Shown in pieces: positions 32,892 to 40,624 of a DNA stretch of 51,331 bases. Each line of letters begins with the position of its first letter. Within the stretch, counting starts at the first letter, position 1. Position numbers and translations under genes: made by a program. The notes under the pieces were generated by a model. That model was not told the origin of the DNA. It worked only from the letters and a program-made list of their open reading frames with translations, and searched no databases. Source of the stretch: Lysinibacillus fusiformis (GTDB lineage Bacteria > Bacillota > Bacilli > Bacillales_A > Planococcaceae); NCBI RefSeq assembly GCF_003049525.1, contig NZ_PYWL01000020.1, positions 1 to 51,331 on the forward strand, written 5' to 3'.

Positions 32892-34184
32892 CTAGCTTTT
32901 TAAATTTTGGGCAAAGCTAGCTAATTTTTCTGCTGAGTTCGTTACTTCAGTAAAAGAACTACCCAACCCACTTAATATACCTGCGATTGCTTGTATTTTC
33001 GTCGCCATGCAATCATTTTGATCTTTTGCTTCTGTCATTGCCCCTACTATATTTGTAAATTGTCCTTCCGTGTGTAACATATTATCCTCACCAGATGCCA
33101 CCTCATCTTGGATATGAATGAGAGATTGCTCTAATTTCCCGGTGCGTTCACTCGTTTTTTGCAACAATAATGCAACAGCGGTGACAGATTCCTTTGTTTG
33201 AATGGATAATTTACGTACTTCATCAGCTACTACACTAAATCCCTTCCCTGCTTCTCCGGCACGGGCTGCTTCAATAGCAGCATTTAAGGCCAACAAATTG
33301 GTCTGATTGGCAATATTGGTAACGACACTCATAATCGTTTCCATTTCCTTCGACATATCAGATAATTGTTCAATATTTTCTTCTATATCATGAAGAGATT
33401 GAATAATATTATGCATATTTAGTGATTGTTTCTTTAAACATTCACGTCCATCCAGTGCTTGGTTTTCAGCCAGCGTAGACACTTCTAGCGATCTCTTTGC
33501 CAATTGTTCAATTTCCCCAGACTGCTCGCTTAGTCTGCAAAATGAATTATTGGTTTCCTGTGAAATGGTCGCAAGCAATTCAGAGGAGTGTACAATTTGT
33601 CGTTCAATTGCTTCTTTTTCTAGTTCCATGTTTTCTTTATGCTGTTCAACTGTATTTTCATATGCCTCTAAAACAAGTTGCTGCTCGAAATTACAAATTT
33701 TAGAAATGGCCCTTATTGTATTAAACTGATCTCGCGGATGATCGATATGCTGTTCAACCAAGTCTATAAATGAGAGAGATAAATCTTGGAACGCGCAAAT
33801 ATACCATTGTGTTCTAAGCCCAATATGTACGTGCACCTTTGCAATTTTCACACGCCTTTGGTAAAATTCCTCATCAATCGTTCCGTTAAACATTTCAATA
33901 ATGTGCTGCCGTAACGTTATTTTAAGCTTTTCTACAGAACTATGATGACTAATAATATTTACCAAATGTTGTTCGGTACCGATCATATTGTAAAAACGGT
34001 TTACGATGTGATCAACATTGTCCATAACATACGGCTGGAATGCTTTTAAATATTGTAAGTCTTGCTTCGTTACATTTAGCATTTCAATTTGCTTCACCAT
34101 TAATTGGCGATTAGACAGCTCCATTTTCACCGTATATTGCTGTAAATCCAACGCCTTCGTCTTACTCTGTTTTTGAAAAATCAC
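32892..34184 (-). CDS. hemAT: Globin-coupled haem aerotaxis transducer
   Basis: 430 aa (B. subtilis HemAT: 432 aa). The N-terminal globin-sensor domain (about 30-185) contains KIAKVHVHIGL; by alignment His118 is the proximal haem ligand. No membrane segments. The C-terminal methyl-accepting signalling domain has the conserved hairpin tip TNLLALNAAIEAARAGEAGKG, then FSVVADEVRKLS. It senses oxygen and signals to CheA/CheW. There is no other chemotaxis gene nearby. Confidence 0.94.
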   Translation of the reverse strand: MIFQKQSKTKALDLQQYTVKMELSNRQLMVKQIEMLNVTKQDLQYLKAFQPYVMDNVDHIVNRFYNMIGTEQHLVNIISHHSSVEKLKITLRQHIIEMFNGTIDEEFYQRRVKIAKVHVHIGLRTQWYICAFQDLSLSFIDLVEQHIDHPRDQFNTIRAISKICNFEQQLVLEAYENTVEQHKENMELEKEAIERQIVHSSELLATISQETNNSFCRLSEQSGEIEQLAKRSLEVSTLAENQALDGRECLKKQSLNMHNIIQSLHDIEENIEQLSDMSKEMETIMSVVTNIANQTNLLALNAAIEAARAGEAGKGFSVVADEVRKLSIQTKESVTAVALLLQKTSERTGKLEQSLIHIQDEVASGEDNMLHTEGQFTNIVGAMTEAKDQNDCMATKIQAIAGILSGLGSSFTEVTNSAEKLASFAQNLKS

Positions 34185-34812
34185 TTATCTTCCCTCTTTC
34201 GTTCCGTTTACTTTATCAGGCTGAGAAACAATAAATACCTTTTAGCATATTGATTGATACAACAAAAAATACCGATTAATAGGCTGACCATATTACTATG
34301 TTCCCATTTGCTTCAACTATTTCATTTGTCACACTGCTTCCTCCAAAAGCAGCCACACATTGTTCTATCATGAATAAAAGGTGAATTGCACTCAACTAAC
34401 AGATTTTCTCTATACATTGACTACAGTCGATTTATTTATGTATGATTTCATTTCAAAATTACTCATTTACCTTAAACATTTTAAAAATTACTGTCAATTT
34501 TATTTATACCATAATTTTACATAACATATATATAAAGTCCTTACTACTACATTGTCTGAATTTCACCAAAAAAAAGCTACCACAATATTATTGGTAGCCT
34601 TTTGTTTCATTTGTTTGTTTGATTATGCTTATTTTTTTTATCTTTTTTCTATTTTTCAATTGATTATCATTAAATTTCACTATATTAATATTTTATACCC
34701 TTATTCTAAATAATTATAAATACTCATAAATAAACCCTCATACAATACAAAAGGATTATTAACTTAGACCATATAAATAATCTTAATGAACCATTAAATT
34801 TTAATATAAAAT
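34185..34812. other. AT-rich interval upstream of hemAT with one orphan terminator
   Basis: About 630 nt with no supported gene on either strand. It contains a strong minus-strand terminator (34576-34598), 215 nt past the end of the Sel1 gene, and otherwise very AT-rich sequence with short frames only. The part next to hemAT should hold its promoter. A sigma-D-like GCCTGATAA is visible near 34217-34225, but with poor spacing to a TAAA element. Confidence 0.5.
34576..34598 (-). terminator. Terminator downstream of the Sel1 gene
   Basis: GCTACCA / TGGTAGC with a 9-nt AT loop; the minus-strand transcript then runs into eight T (reverse of 34568-34575). It is the only terminator for the Sel1 gene, leaving a 3' UTR of about 215 nt, or it ends a small unknown RNA. 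Confidence 0.7.
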
Positions 34813-36099
34813 TTACAATTCCTTAAGTTCCTCTACTAATTTTGCGGCTTCTTCTATGCCAGCATCTGCTGCAAGTCCATACCACTTAATAGCCTCCTTC
34901 AGATTTCTGGCCACTCCCACACCTTTATTATATATATGACCAAGCTGTAGCTTCGCATCTGCATCGCCTTGCAGAGCAGCCTGTTTAAACCAATGAATGC
35001 CCTTTTCAATATTTCGAATGCCTGTTAAGCCTTTACTCCAAATAAATCCTAGATCATAAAAAGCATCGATATGAAATTGCTCTGCTGCTCTTTCATACCA
35101 AAATAAACCTCGATTTATATCTTTTGCTTGATCAAGACGCCCCTCTATATATATACCGCCTAGACGATACTGTGCGTCCACATATCCTGTTTCGGCAGAC
35201 TTTTTATACGCATTAAAAGCTGCATTCGTATCTTTTTTGACTCCTAATCCTTGCTCATACATAATTCCTAGCGTAAACATAGCCTCCGCCACATTCTTAC
35301 TAGCTGCAAAATCAAACCATTTTCTTGCTAGAGTAAAATCCTGCGGCACACCCTCTCCATTAAAGTACATATCCGCTAAATTATTGGCAGCATCGGCATG
35401 CCCCTGTAAAGCAGCCTTTTCATATAAAGAAAAAGCCTGAGTATAATTCTCCTCAACACCGACTCCCTCAAAATAAAAATTCCCTAGCACGTATTGCGCA
35501 TCTGCATTTCCTTGGGCTGCGGCTAATTCGAACCATTTTAGTGATTTTTCAGGTTGAAAACAATTCCCTTCCTTAGCATTGTAATACTCCCCTAGCTGAT
35601 ATTGTGCATCCGTGTCCTGATCCTCAACCGCCTCTTTATATAGATCAATCATTACCTCATGATCTAAGTCTTCTTCATCTAAAATCTTGACTTGATTATC
35701 CTGATGGCAGAAATACCATTCAACTACATCAAGTACATCATCTACCACTTCTATTCTGCTTGTTAATCTTTCGAGGGATGAAATTTGCCAAATGAGTATA
35801 TAGATTGGTTGTGGAATAGCATCACGCAACACATCATCATACTCTGCTAACAGCGTTAATACATTGTCCTGCACAGATTGAATTTGATCTGAATGGACAA
35901 TTTGCAAATGTCGCTGTTGCTGATCTTTTAATAACCCTCGCACTATTTGATACAGTATTTTTTGCAAGGCTGTTAAGTTAACTTCAGTGAATGTTAGTAA
36001 TTTTATATGTTGAGCAAACCATGTATTTTTCGTTTGTATGATTTCTTGTAGGGAATGAATGCGTTCCTTATTGCGCTTAGCTAAAATTTGCTCGTACAT
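34813..36099 (-). CDS. Sel1-repeat protein
   Basis: 428 aa from ATG 36099 (GGGAGG 6 nt upstream). Residues about 168-425 form seven Sel1-type TPR-like repeats, each built like ADAQYVLGNFYFEGVGVEEN followed by an A-x-W/LY-x-AA helix. These make an alpha-solenoid that binds other proteins. The first 165 residues (many Gln, Leu and Ile; LTALQKILYQIVRGLLKDQQQ) are helical and match no family I know. No signal peptide or membrane segment. Function unknown; a scaffold role is inferred from the repeats. Confidence 0.85.
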   Translation of the reverse strand: MYEQILAKRNKERIHSLQEIIQTKNTWFAQHIKLLTFTEVNLTALQKILYQIVRGLLKDQQQRHLQIVHSDQIQSVQDNVLTLLAEYDDVLRDAIPQPIYILIWQISSLERLTSRIEVVDDVLDVVEWYFCHQDNQVKILDEEDLDHEVMIDLYKEAVEDQDTDAQYQLGEYYNAKEGNCFQPEKSLKWFELAAAQGNADAQYVLGNFYFEGVGVEENYTQAFSLYEKAALQGHADAANNLADMYFNGEGVPQDFTLARKWFDFAASKNVAEAMFTLGIMYEQGLGVKKDTNAAFNAYKKSAETGYVDAQYRLGGIYIEGRLDQAKDINRGLFWYERAAEQFHIDAFYDLGFIWSKGLTGIRNIEKGIHWFKQAALQGDADAKLQLGHIYNKGVGVARNLKEAIKWYGLAADAGIEEAAKLVEELKEL

Positions 36100-36128
36100 T
36101 GTTTTCCTCCCTTGCACATTATGTAAAA

Positions 36129-36161
36129 AACTGCCTTGCCACTATTATATGGAAGACAGTT
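36129..36161 (-). terminator. Terminator after the YdcF-like gene
   Basis: AACTGCCTTGCCA pairs with TGGAAGACAGTT (two mismatches); the minus strand continues TTTTTT. It starts 10 nt past the stop at 36171. Confidence 0.75.
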
Positions 36162-36170
36162 GAATTTTGG

Positions 36171-37187
36171 TTACACATATGCTCGCAACAGTAAGCCTAT
36201 AAATAACGTAATGATTAAAAAAACTGTAATATGGGCCCATTTATTCATTTCTAACAAGCCTATAAATTCTCTTGTAAATGCATTAGGAACATAGTAAAAG
36301 GCTGTTTTCGAGCCAACCCCTTCTGCATCTAGTTTTGCTTTTTTGGCATAGAGACTTGCGCGAAATACGTGAAAATTATTTGTCACAAATATGGAACGAT
36401 ATTTTTCTCCTTGAGCATGTTGATCCATTATATTTTTCGTAAAAATCATATTTTCTTCTGTATTGGTCGACTGATCTTCCATTAGAATTTTATTAACAGG
36501 AATATCATGGACATCTAATAAATATATTTTCATAGCATTGGCCTCTGATACTTTTTCATCAGTCCCCTGACCACCTGAGACAATGATAAATGGTCTTTCC
36601 CCGTACTTCTTGTATTGCTTTACCGCTTCATTTAAGCGGCTTGCTAAAAGTGGTGGAACTCTATCGCCAATTAATCCTGATCCTAGGGTTATTATATAAT
36701 TTGGTTCATAGCGTATAGGTGTGAAATGATACAATACAGCGTATGCAAGGACACTTGTGTATAAAAACATTGTATAACCAAAAATTAAAAACGCATAGAA
36801 GAAAAGAATATGCCAAAGCACATTTTCAATCTGAATAAAGATGACGAATACATACCATATCATCATAATAACAAAACTAAGCCCCATAATAGCTAACATT
36901 AAATTCCGTACTTTACGTCCTTCCTTCTCTAACAAAACCTTACTATTGAAAAACATGGCTATAGATAAAATAAACATGATACTAGGAAAGCTTCCTAGCA
37001 TAATAAAAATCCCCATTTCTGAAATGATTCCCTGATCATTTGGCAGCAATAAAGGATACTGCATAATGAACGCTCTGATTATATATACCCCTATTAAACC
37101 AAGAGCTACCGCGTTGAGGAAACGCCTTTTTTCTGTCAGATACAGCAATAAAAATATGGAGATGAAGGTTATTAATGTGACTAGCAT
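36171..37187 (-). CDS. YdcF/SanA-like (DUF218) membrane protein
   Basis: 338 aa. Four or five membrane segments fill residues 1-165. The DUF218 domain (about 168-305) has IITLGSGLIGDRVPPLLASR, FIIVSGGQGTDEKVSEA, LMEDQSTNTEENM and IFVTNNFHVFRAS. A final membrane segment lies at 316-335. Family members are linked to envelope or vancomycin-sensitivity functions in other bacteria; the biochemical role is not established. Divergent from the gene at 37372. Confidence 0.85.
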   Translation of the reverse strand: MLVTLITFISIFLLLYLTEKRRFLNAVALGLIGVYIIRAFIMQYPLLLPNDQGIISEMGIFIMLGSFPSIMFILSIAMFFNSKVLLEKEGRKVRNLMLAIMGLSFVIMMIWYVFVIFIQIENVLWHILFFYAFLIFGYTMFLYTSVLAYAVLYHFTPIRYEPNYIITLGSGLIGDRVPPLLASRLNEAVKQYKKYGERPFIIVSGGQGTDEKVSEANAMKIYLLDVHDIPVNKILMEDQSTNTEENMIFTKNIMDQHAQGEKYRSIFVTNNFHVFRASLYAKKAKLDAEGVGSKTAFYYVPNAFTREFIGLLEMNKWAHITVFLIITLFIGLLLRAYV

Positions 37188-37371
37188 CGTTTCACCCCTT
37201 TCTATTGTATAATTTCCACAAATACTTCATCTGTCACTATTTGTTCAAATTTTTTGATATTGCTCATTTCTAGAAGGTATTGGTTTTATTTTTTAATAAA
37301 GTTCATGTAATATTACTATATAAGAACTAGTTTATGACCAAACCAAAAATTATATTGGAGGAATGTAAGTA

Positions 37372-37836
37372 ATGAAAAAAATTCTTGCCGCTCTATTTGC
37401 AGCGACACTAATATTTTCCACAGTTGGTGCAACATTATTCATCTCTGATACACCAACAGCAGAGGCTAAATCCTATAAATCAGGTAAAAAAGGCTTCTCA
37501 AACAATAACAATAGCTCAAATATCCAGAAGTCTCAGGACACTTCTAAAGATCAAAAAAATGCCACAACAAATAAAAACAACACAAACTCAACAAATAAAG
37601 CTGATACAACCAAAAAAGGTGGTTTCTTCTCAGGTGGCCTTATGAAAGGATTAATGCTTGGGGGACTTGCAGGTTTATTATTCGGTAGCTTATTTAGCGG
37701 TATGGGTTTACTAGGAAATATTTTAGGTTTACTCATTAACGTAGCTGCAATTGCCGTTATTGTGATGCTAGTCGTAAAAATTATGAATATGTTTAAAGAT
37801 AAAAAACGCAAAGAGGAAGCCCAATGGCACAAATAA
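37372..37836 (+). CDS. Gly-rich membrane protein with signal peptide
   Basis: 154 aa. Signal-like N-terminus (KKILAALFAATLIFSTVGATLF, cut perhaps after AEA near residue 32). Then a 50-residue Ser/Asn/Lys/Thr-rich linker (SNNNNSSNIQKSQDTSKDQ), a Gly/Leu/Met-rich segment (GGLMKGLMLGGLAGLLFGSL) and a long hydrophobic helix (LLINVAAIAVIVMLVVKIM) with a basic C-terminus. Similar proteins are sometimes labelled Tim44-like. GGAGG precedes the ATG. It overlaps the YxcD-like gene by 13 nt, so the two should act together. Confidence 0.8.
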   Translation: MKKILAALFAATLIFSTVGATLFISDTPTAEAKSYKSGKKGFSNNNNSSNIQKSQDTSKDQKNATTNKNNTNSTNKADTTKKGGFFSGGLMKGLMLGGLAGLLFGSLFSGMGLLGNILGLLINVAAIAVIVMLVVKIMNMFKDKKRKEEAQWHK

Positions 37837-38111
37837 TTAACGAGCAAGATATTATTAACGCTATTTGTTTATCTCAAGCGTATTATAAGAGCATTCGCCC
37901 CGAGGATGTTATCGTCGAATTGACATACGATGATGACACAGGCTTCGGTGCGGAGGTTGAAGTAAATGGTCAAATCGAAATACTCAATACAGGAGCCATG
38001 ATTGGTGCCTTGCGTGTTTGGATAAAAGATGTTCTCCATGGTGATCCTTTTTCAACAGGTATTGAACTTGTTTTAGACGATGAAGAAGGCATTATAGCAA
38101 AGCTTTCATAA
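37824..38111 (+). CDS. yxcD: YxcD-like (DUF2653) protein
   Basis: 95 aa, acidic and soluble. INEQDIINAICLSQAYYKSIRPEDVIVELTYDDD and FGAEVEVNGQ fit the DUF2653/YxcD family. Function unknown. Its start is inside the upstream membrane protein gene (13-nt overlap, AGAGGAAG site), which suggests a shared transcript and coupled translation. Confidence 0.8.
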   Translation: MAQIINEQDIINAICLSQAYYKSIRPEDVIVELTYDDDTGFGAEVEVNGQIEILNTGAMIGALRVWIKDVLHGDPFSTGIELVLDDEEGIIAKLS

Positions 38112-38114
38112 AAT

Positions 38115-38158
38115 ATAGCCGTACAATGAATCTTTCATCAGATTCATTGTACGGCTAT
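38115..38158. terminator. Bidirectional terminator between convergent genes
   Basis: Perfect 19-bp stem (ATAGCCGTACAATGAATCT at 38115-38133 and its complement at 38140-38158), 6-nt loop. Plus side continues TCTACTTTTTC; minus side continues ATTTTATG. Confidence 0.8.
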
Positions 38159-38159
38159 T

Positions 38160-38528
38160 CTACTTTTTCAAATGTTTCTTAACCGCAACCTCTTCCTCTT
38201 CATTTAAGGAAAAGTCTACAATAGAGCGGCCAAGCGTGAGCAACATAATAAACATTACACCCGTACCTACAATTAGATAGATCATTGTAAAAATCTTGGA
38301 GAACGAGGTTGTTGGGTATAGCCCCGTTTCTACGCCTGTTGGAATCAAGCTGACTACAGCAAAATACATAGCATCTAGCCAATACCAACCCTCTGTCCCC
38401 TTGTAAAACAAAGTACCCGATAGAATGATGAGGAATAGTGTCGTAAATAATGATAGGAACTGTGGTCGTTTAAATGACCGCCACAATCCTTTAACTAATC
38501 TTTTGGCAGATAAAATAAATGAAAACAT
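38160..38528 (-). CDS. Two-TM ion-channel-like protein with a non-canonical filter
   Basis: 122 aa from ATG 38528 (AGAGAGG 8 nt upstream); an ATG two codons earlier is possible. TM1 is about residues 25-43, then a pore helix YWLDAMYFAVVSL and TM2 about 80-101 (FTMIYLIVGTGVMFIMLLTL). The layout is that of the Ion_trans_2 potassium channels. However, at the place of TVGYGD the sequence is TGVETG (residues 64-69, before LYPTT). The K+ signature is therefore missing and ion selectivity cannot be assumed. No RCK domain. The C-terminus is charged (NEEEEVAVKKHLKK). Confidence 0.82.
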   Translation of the reverse strand: MFSFILSAKRLVKGLWRSFKRPQFLSLFTTLFLIILSGTLFYKGTEGWYWLDAMYFAVVSLIPTGVETGLYPTTSFSKIFTMIYLIVGTGVMFIMLLTLGRSIVDFSLNEEEEVAVKKHLKK

Positions 38529-38710
38529 CCTCATTTTCCTCTCTTTAATTCAGTAAATTCAATATATGTACAAATTAAAAACACTACGTATATTCATATA
38601 TTATCCTCTAACCCACGTATTTACCTACTATAATTTCTTCTAGACGAATCTTATTTCTTTCAGTCATCTACTAACACCCAATAACTATCATTAGAGGGCG
38701 TTCAACCTAT

Positions 38711-39271
38711 TTATTTTTGAACCTGTTCAAAAATATACTGTTGTAATTTATGGACAAGTTCAATCGCATTTTTATCCTTTTCGCTTTTTAAAGTCCAGTT
38801 GATGTGCACCATAGCATTTGCAGTATACAGTTGAGCCAGGTAGTCAATAGAGACATTAGGATCGCTTAGTTTTTCGTTCAAATAAGATAAACAAGCTTGG
38901 TATAAAATCCCCTCTAATTCAACACGCAAATTTGCAAAAGGAACATGTACATTTAATAGTGTTGCAATCTCTCTCTTATTTGCAGCAGTTTGGTCCATGA
39001 TCATTTCAATTACTTGAGCAACATGTCCCTGGTCAGCAGAAACAAAGCGGAATGATATTTCATTTTTGAAAAAAGTGATATACTTGTTCACCATTTTTTC
39101 TAGCAAATCATACTTATCTACAAAGTGACTATAAAAGGTGGATTTGCTAATTAACGAACGGCTACAAATATCTTTTATCGTAATTTGATTGAAATCTTTT
39201 TCATTCAACAAAATAATGAATGCTTCTGTAATACTTTTTTTTGTCTTGTATACTCGAACGTCCTCTGCCAT
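38711..39271 (-). CDS. TetR-family transcriptional regulator
   Basis: 186 aa. N-terminal helix-turn-helix (ITEAFIILLNEKDFNQITIKDICSRSLISKSTFYSHFVDKYDLLEKM). The C-terminal ligand domain has no family I can name. Divergent from the alpha/beta hydrolase at 39416 with a 144-nt shared region, so that gene is the likely target. No strong palindrome is obvious in between; TACAATGTA (39316-39324) is the best short candidate. Confidence 0.88.
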   Translation of the reverse strand: MAEDVRVYKTKKSITEAFIILLNEKDFNQITIKDICSRSLISKSTFYSHFVDKYDLLEKMVNKYITFFKNEISFRFVSADQGHVAQVIEMIMDQTAANKREIATLLNVHVPFANLRVELEGILYQACLSYLNEKLSDPNVSIDYLAQLYTANAMVHINWTLKSEKDKNAIELVHKLQQYIFEQVQK

Positions 39272-39415
39272 ACAATCAATCCCCCTTAAAAAGAAGCTTT
39301 TCGAACCATTCTTTATACAATGTACGATTTCCTACTTTTTCAACTCATTTGCTTATTGTTAGACCTTATGGAGCACTTTATCATGGGTTTTGTAATTAAT
39401 AAGAGGAGGGATACA

Positions 39416-40531
39416 ATGTTTAAAAATTATGTTAACAATGAACAATTTAACTTGCAAATCAATCGTTTCTTAAATGACTATTATCAGAATGATGAAAGGG
39501 CTAACCATGATTTAAAAGGTATTATTCCAAGATTAACTGATTTAGAAAGCTGGTATGAAGCTTGGCTAGAGTATGCGATAAAGCGAGAAGAACAGTACCA
39601 TTATGATCTTGCATCAGTCTACTATCAAGCTGCTGAATTTTATCTAGCTCCATCAGATCCAAACAAAAATAGAATGTATCAAAAATATCGGGAGACTTTC
39701 TATAAAGGTTTTAATGATTTTGACTATGAACCCTATCAAGTTCCCTATGAGAACTCCGTACTACCCGTAATTAAATTAATTAAACCTAGTGCCAATAAAA
39801 CGTTACTGGTATTCGGTGGCTATGATTCCTATATGGAAGAAATGGTGAAGATGATGAGCTTCATTAGAGGAATTGATTATAATATTATCGTTTTTGACGG
39901 TCCTGGGCAGGGGTCAGCATTAAAGAATGGTTTAAAATTCATTCATAATTGGGAAAAACCGGTCGCTGCAATCATTGACTATTTTCAATTAGATCGGGTC
40001 AGTATTATGGGTGCTTCCTGGGGAGGCTACCTAGCGATGCGTGCGGCAGCATTTGAAAAACGGATTGACAAAGTGATAGCATTTAATATTTTCTACAGCG
40101 GTCTTGATGCATTAAAGATTAGAATGCCCGAAGATATCTGGAGTAGACTGACTGCTCTTTTAGCTACTAATAAATCAGATGATGTCAATGCAATTATTGA
40201 AAATATGATGGCCACAAACATCGACTTAAAGTGGAAGGTAATGAAAGGCATGGAGAATACAGGTGAGGAAACGCCGTTTACATTAATTAAAAATTTTGAG
40301 AAACATACGATGGCTGGAATCGGTCAGTTTATTAATCAGGATGTATTACTTCTTGCTGGAGAGGATGATCAATATGTTCCAATTAGCCGTCTACCACAAA
40401 TCCAGCGTGAACTGTGTAATGCTGCTTCAATCACTACGAAAATCTTTACCAAGGAAACCGGTGGTGAACAACACTGTCAGGCTGGTCATCGTGACTTGGC
40501 ATTTAATGAAATGAAAATGTTTCTGAAATAG
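39416..40531 (+). CDS. Alpha/beta hydrolase
   Basis: 371 aa from ATG 39416 (GAGGAGGG 7 nt upstream); a longer frame to 39320 lacks a site. N-terminal helical part (1-120), then an alpha/beta hydrolase fold with nucleophile elbow IMGASWGGYLAMRAA, acid in LLAGEDDQYVPI and a His in the last 30 residues (EQHCQAGHRDLAFNEM). The arrangement recalls the FrsA/2,6-dihydropseudooxynicotine hydrolase group. Substrate unknown. A TetR regulator lies divergently upstream. Confidence 0.85.
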   Translation: MFKNYVNNEQFNLQINRFLNDYYQNDERANHDLKGIIPRLTDLESWYEAWLEYAIKREEQYHYDLASVYYQAAEFYLAPSDPNKNRMYQKYRETFYKGFNDFDYEPYQVPYENSVLPVIKLIKPSANKTLLVFGGYDSYMEEMVKMMSFIRGIDYNIIVFDGPGQGSALKNGLKFIHNWEKPVAAIIDYFQLDRVSIMGASWGGYLAMRAAAFEKRIDKVIAFNIFYSGLDALKIRMPEDIWSRLTALLATNKSDDVNAIIENMMATNIDLKWKVMKGMENTGEETPFTLIKNFEKHTMAGIGQFINQDVLLLAGEDDQYVPISRLPQIQRELCNAASITTKIFTKETGGEQHCQAGHRDLAFNEMKMFLK

Positions 40532-40587
40532 TGGTATCACAAAGAAAAATGATACAAAACTTTCATTTACTATAGCGAAAACGTCAA

Positions 40588-40617
40588 AAGGTAGAGATGT
40601 TGTTTCACCTCTACCTT
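40588..40617. terminator. Bidirectional terminator
   Basis: AAGGTAGAG and CTCTACCTT with a 12-nt loop. Plus side is followed by CAATTTTTTATT, minus side by TTGACG after an in-stem TTTT. It ends the hydrolase and the GDSL gene. Confidence 0.75.
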
Positions 40618-40624
40618 CAATTTT

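Noticed and set aside
34185..34240. Sigma-D promoter for hemAT
   Set aside because: GCCTGATAA resembles the -10, but the spacing to TAAA is about 19 nt and the core has an extra base; not strong enough to list.
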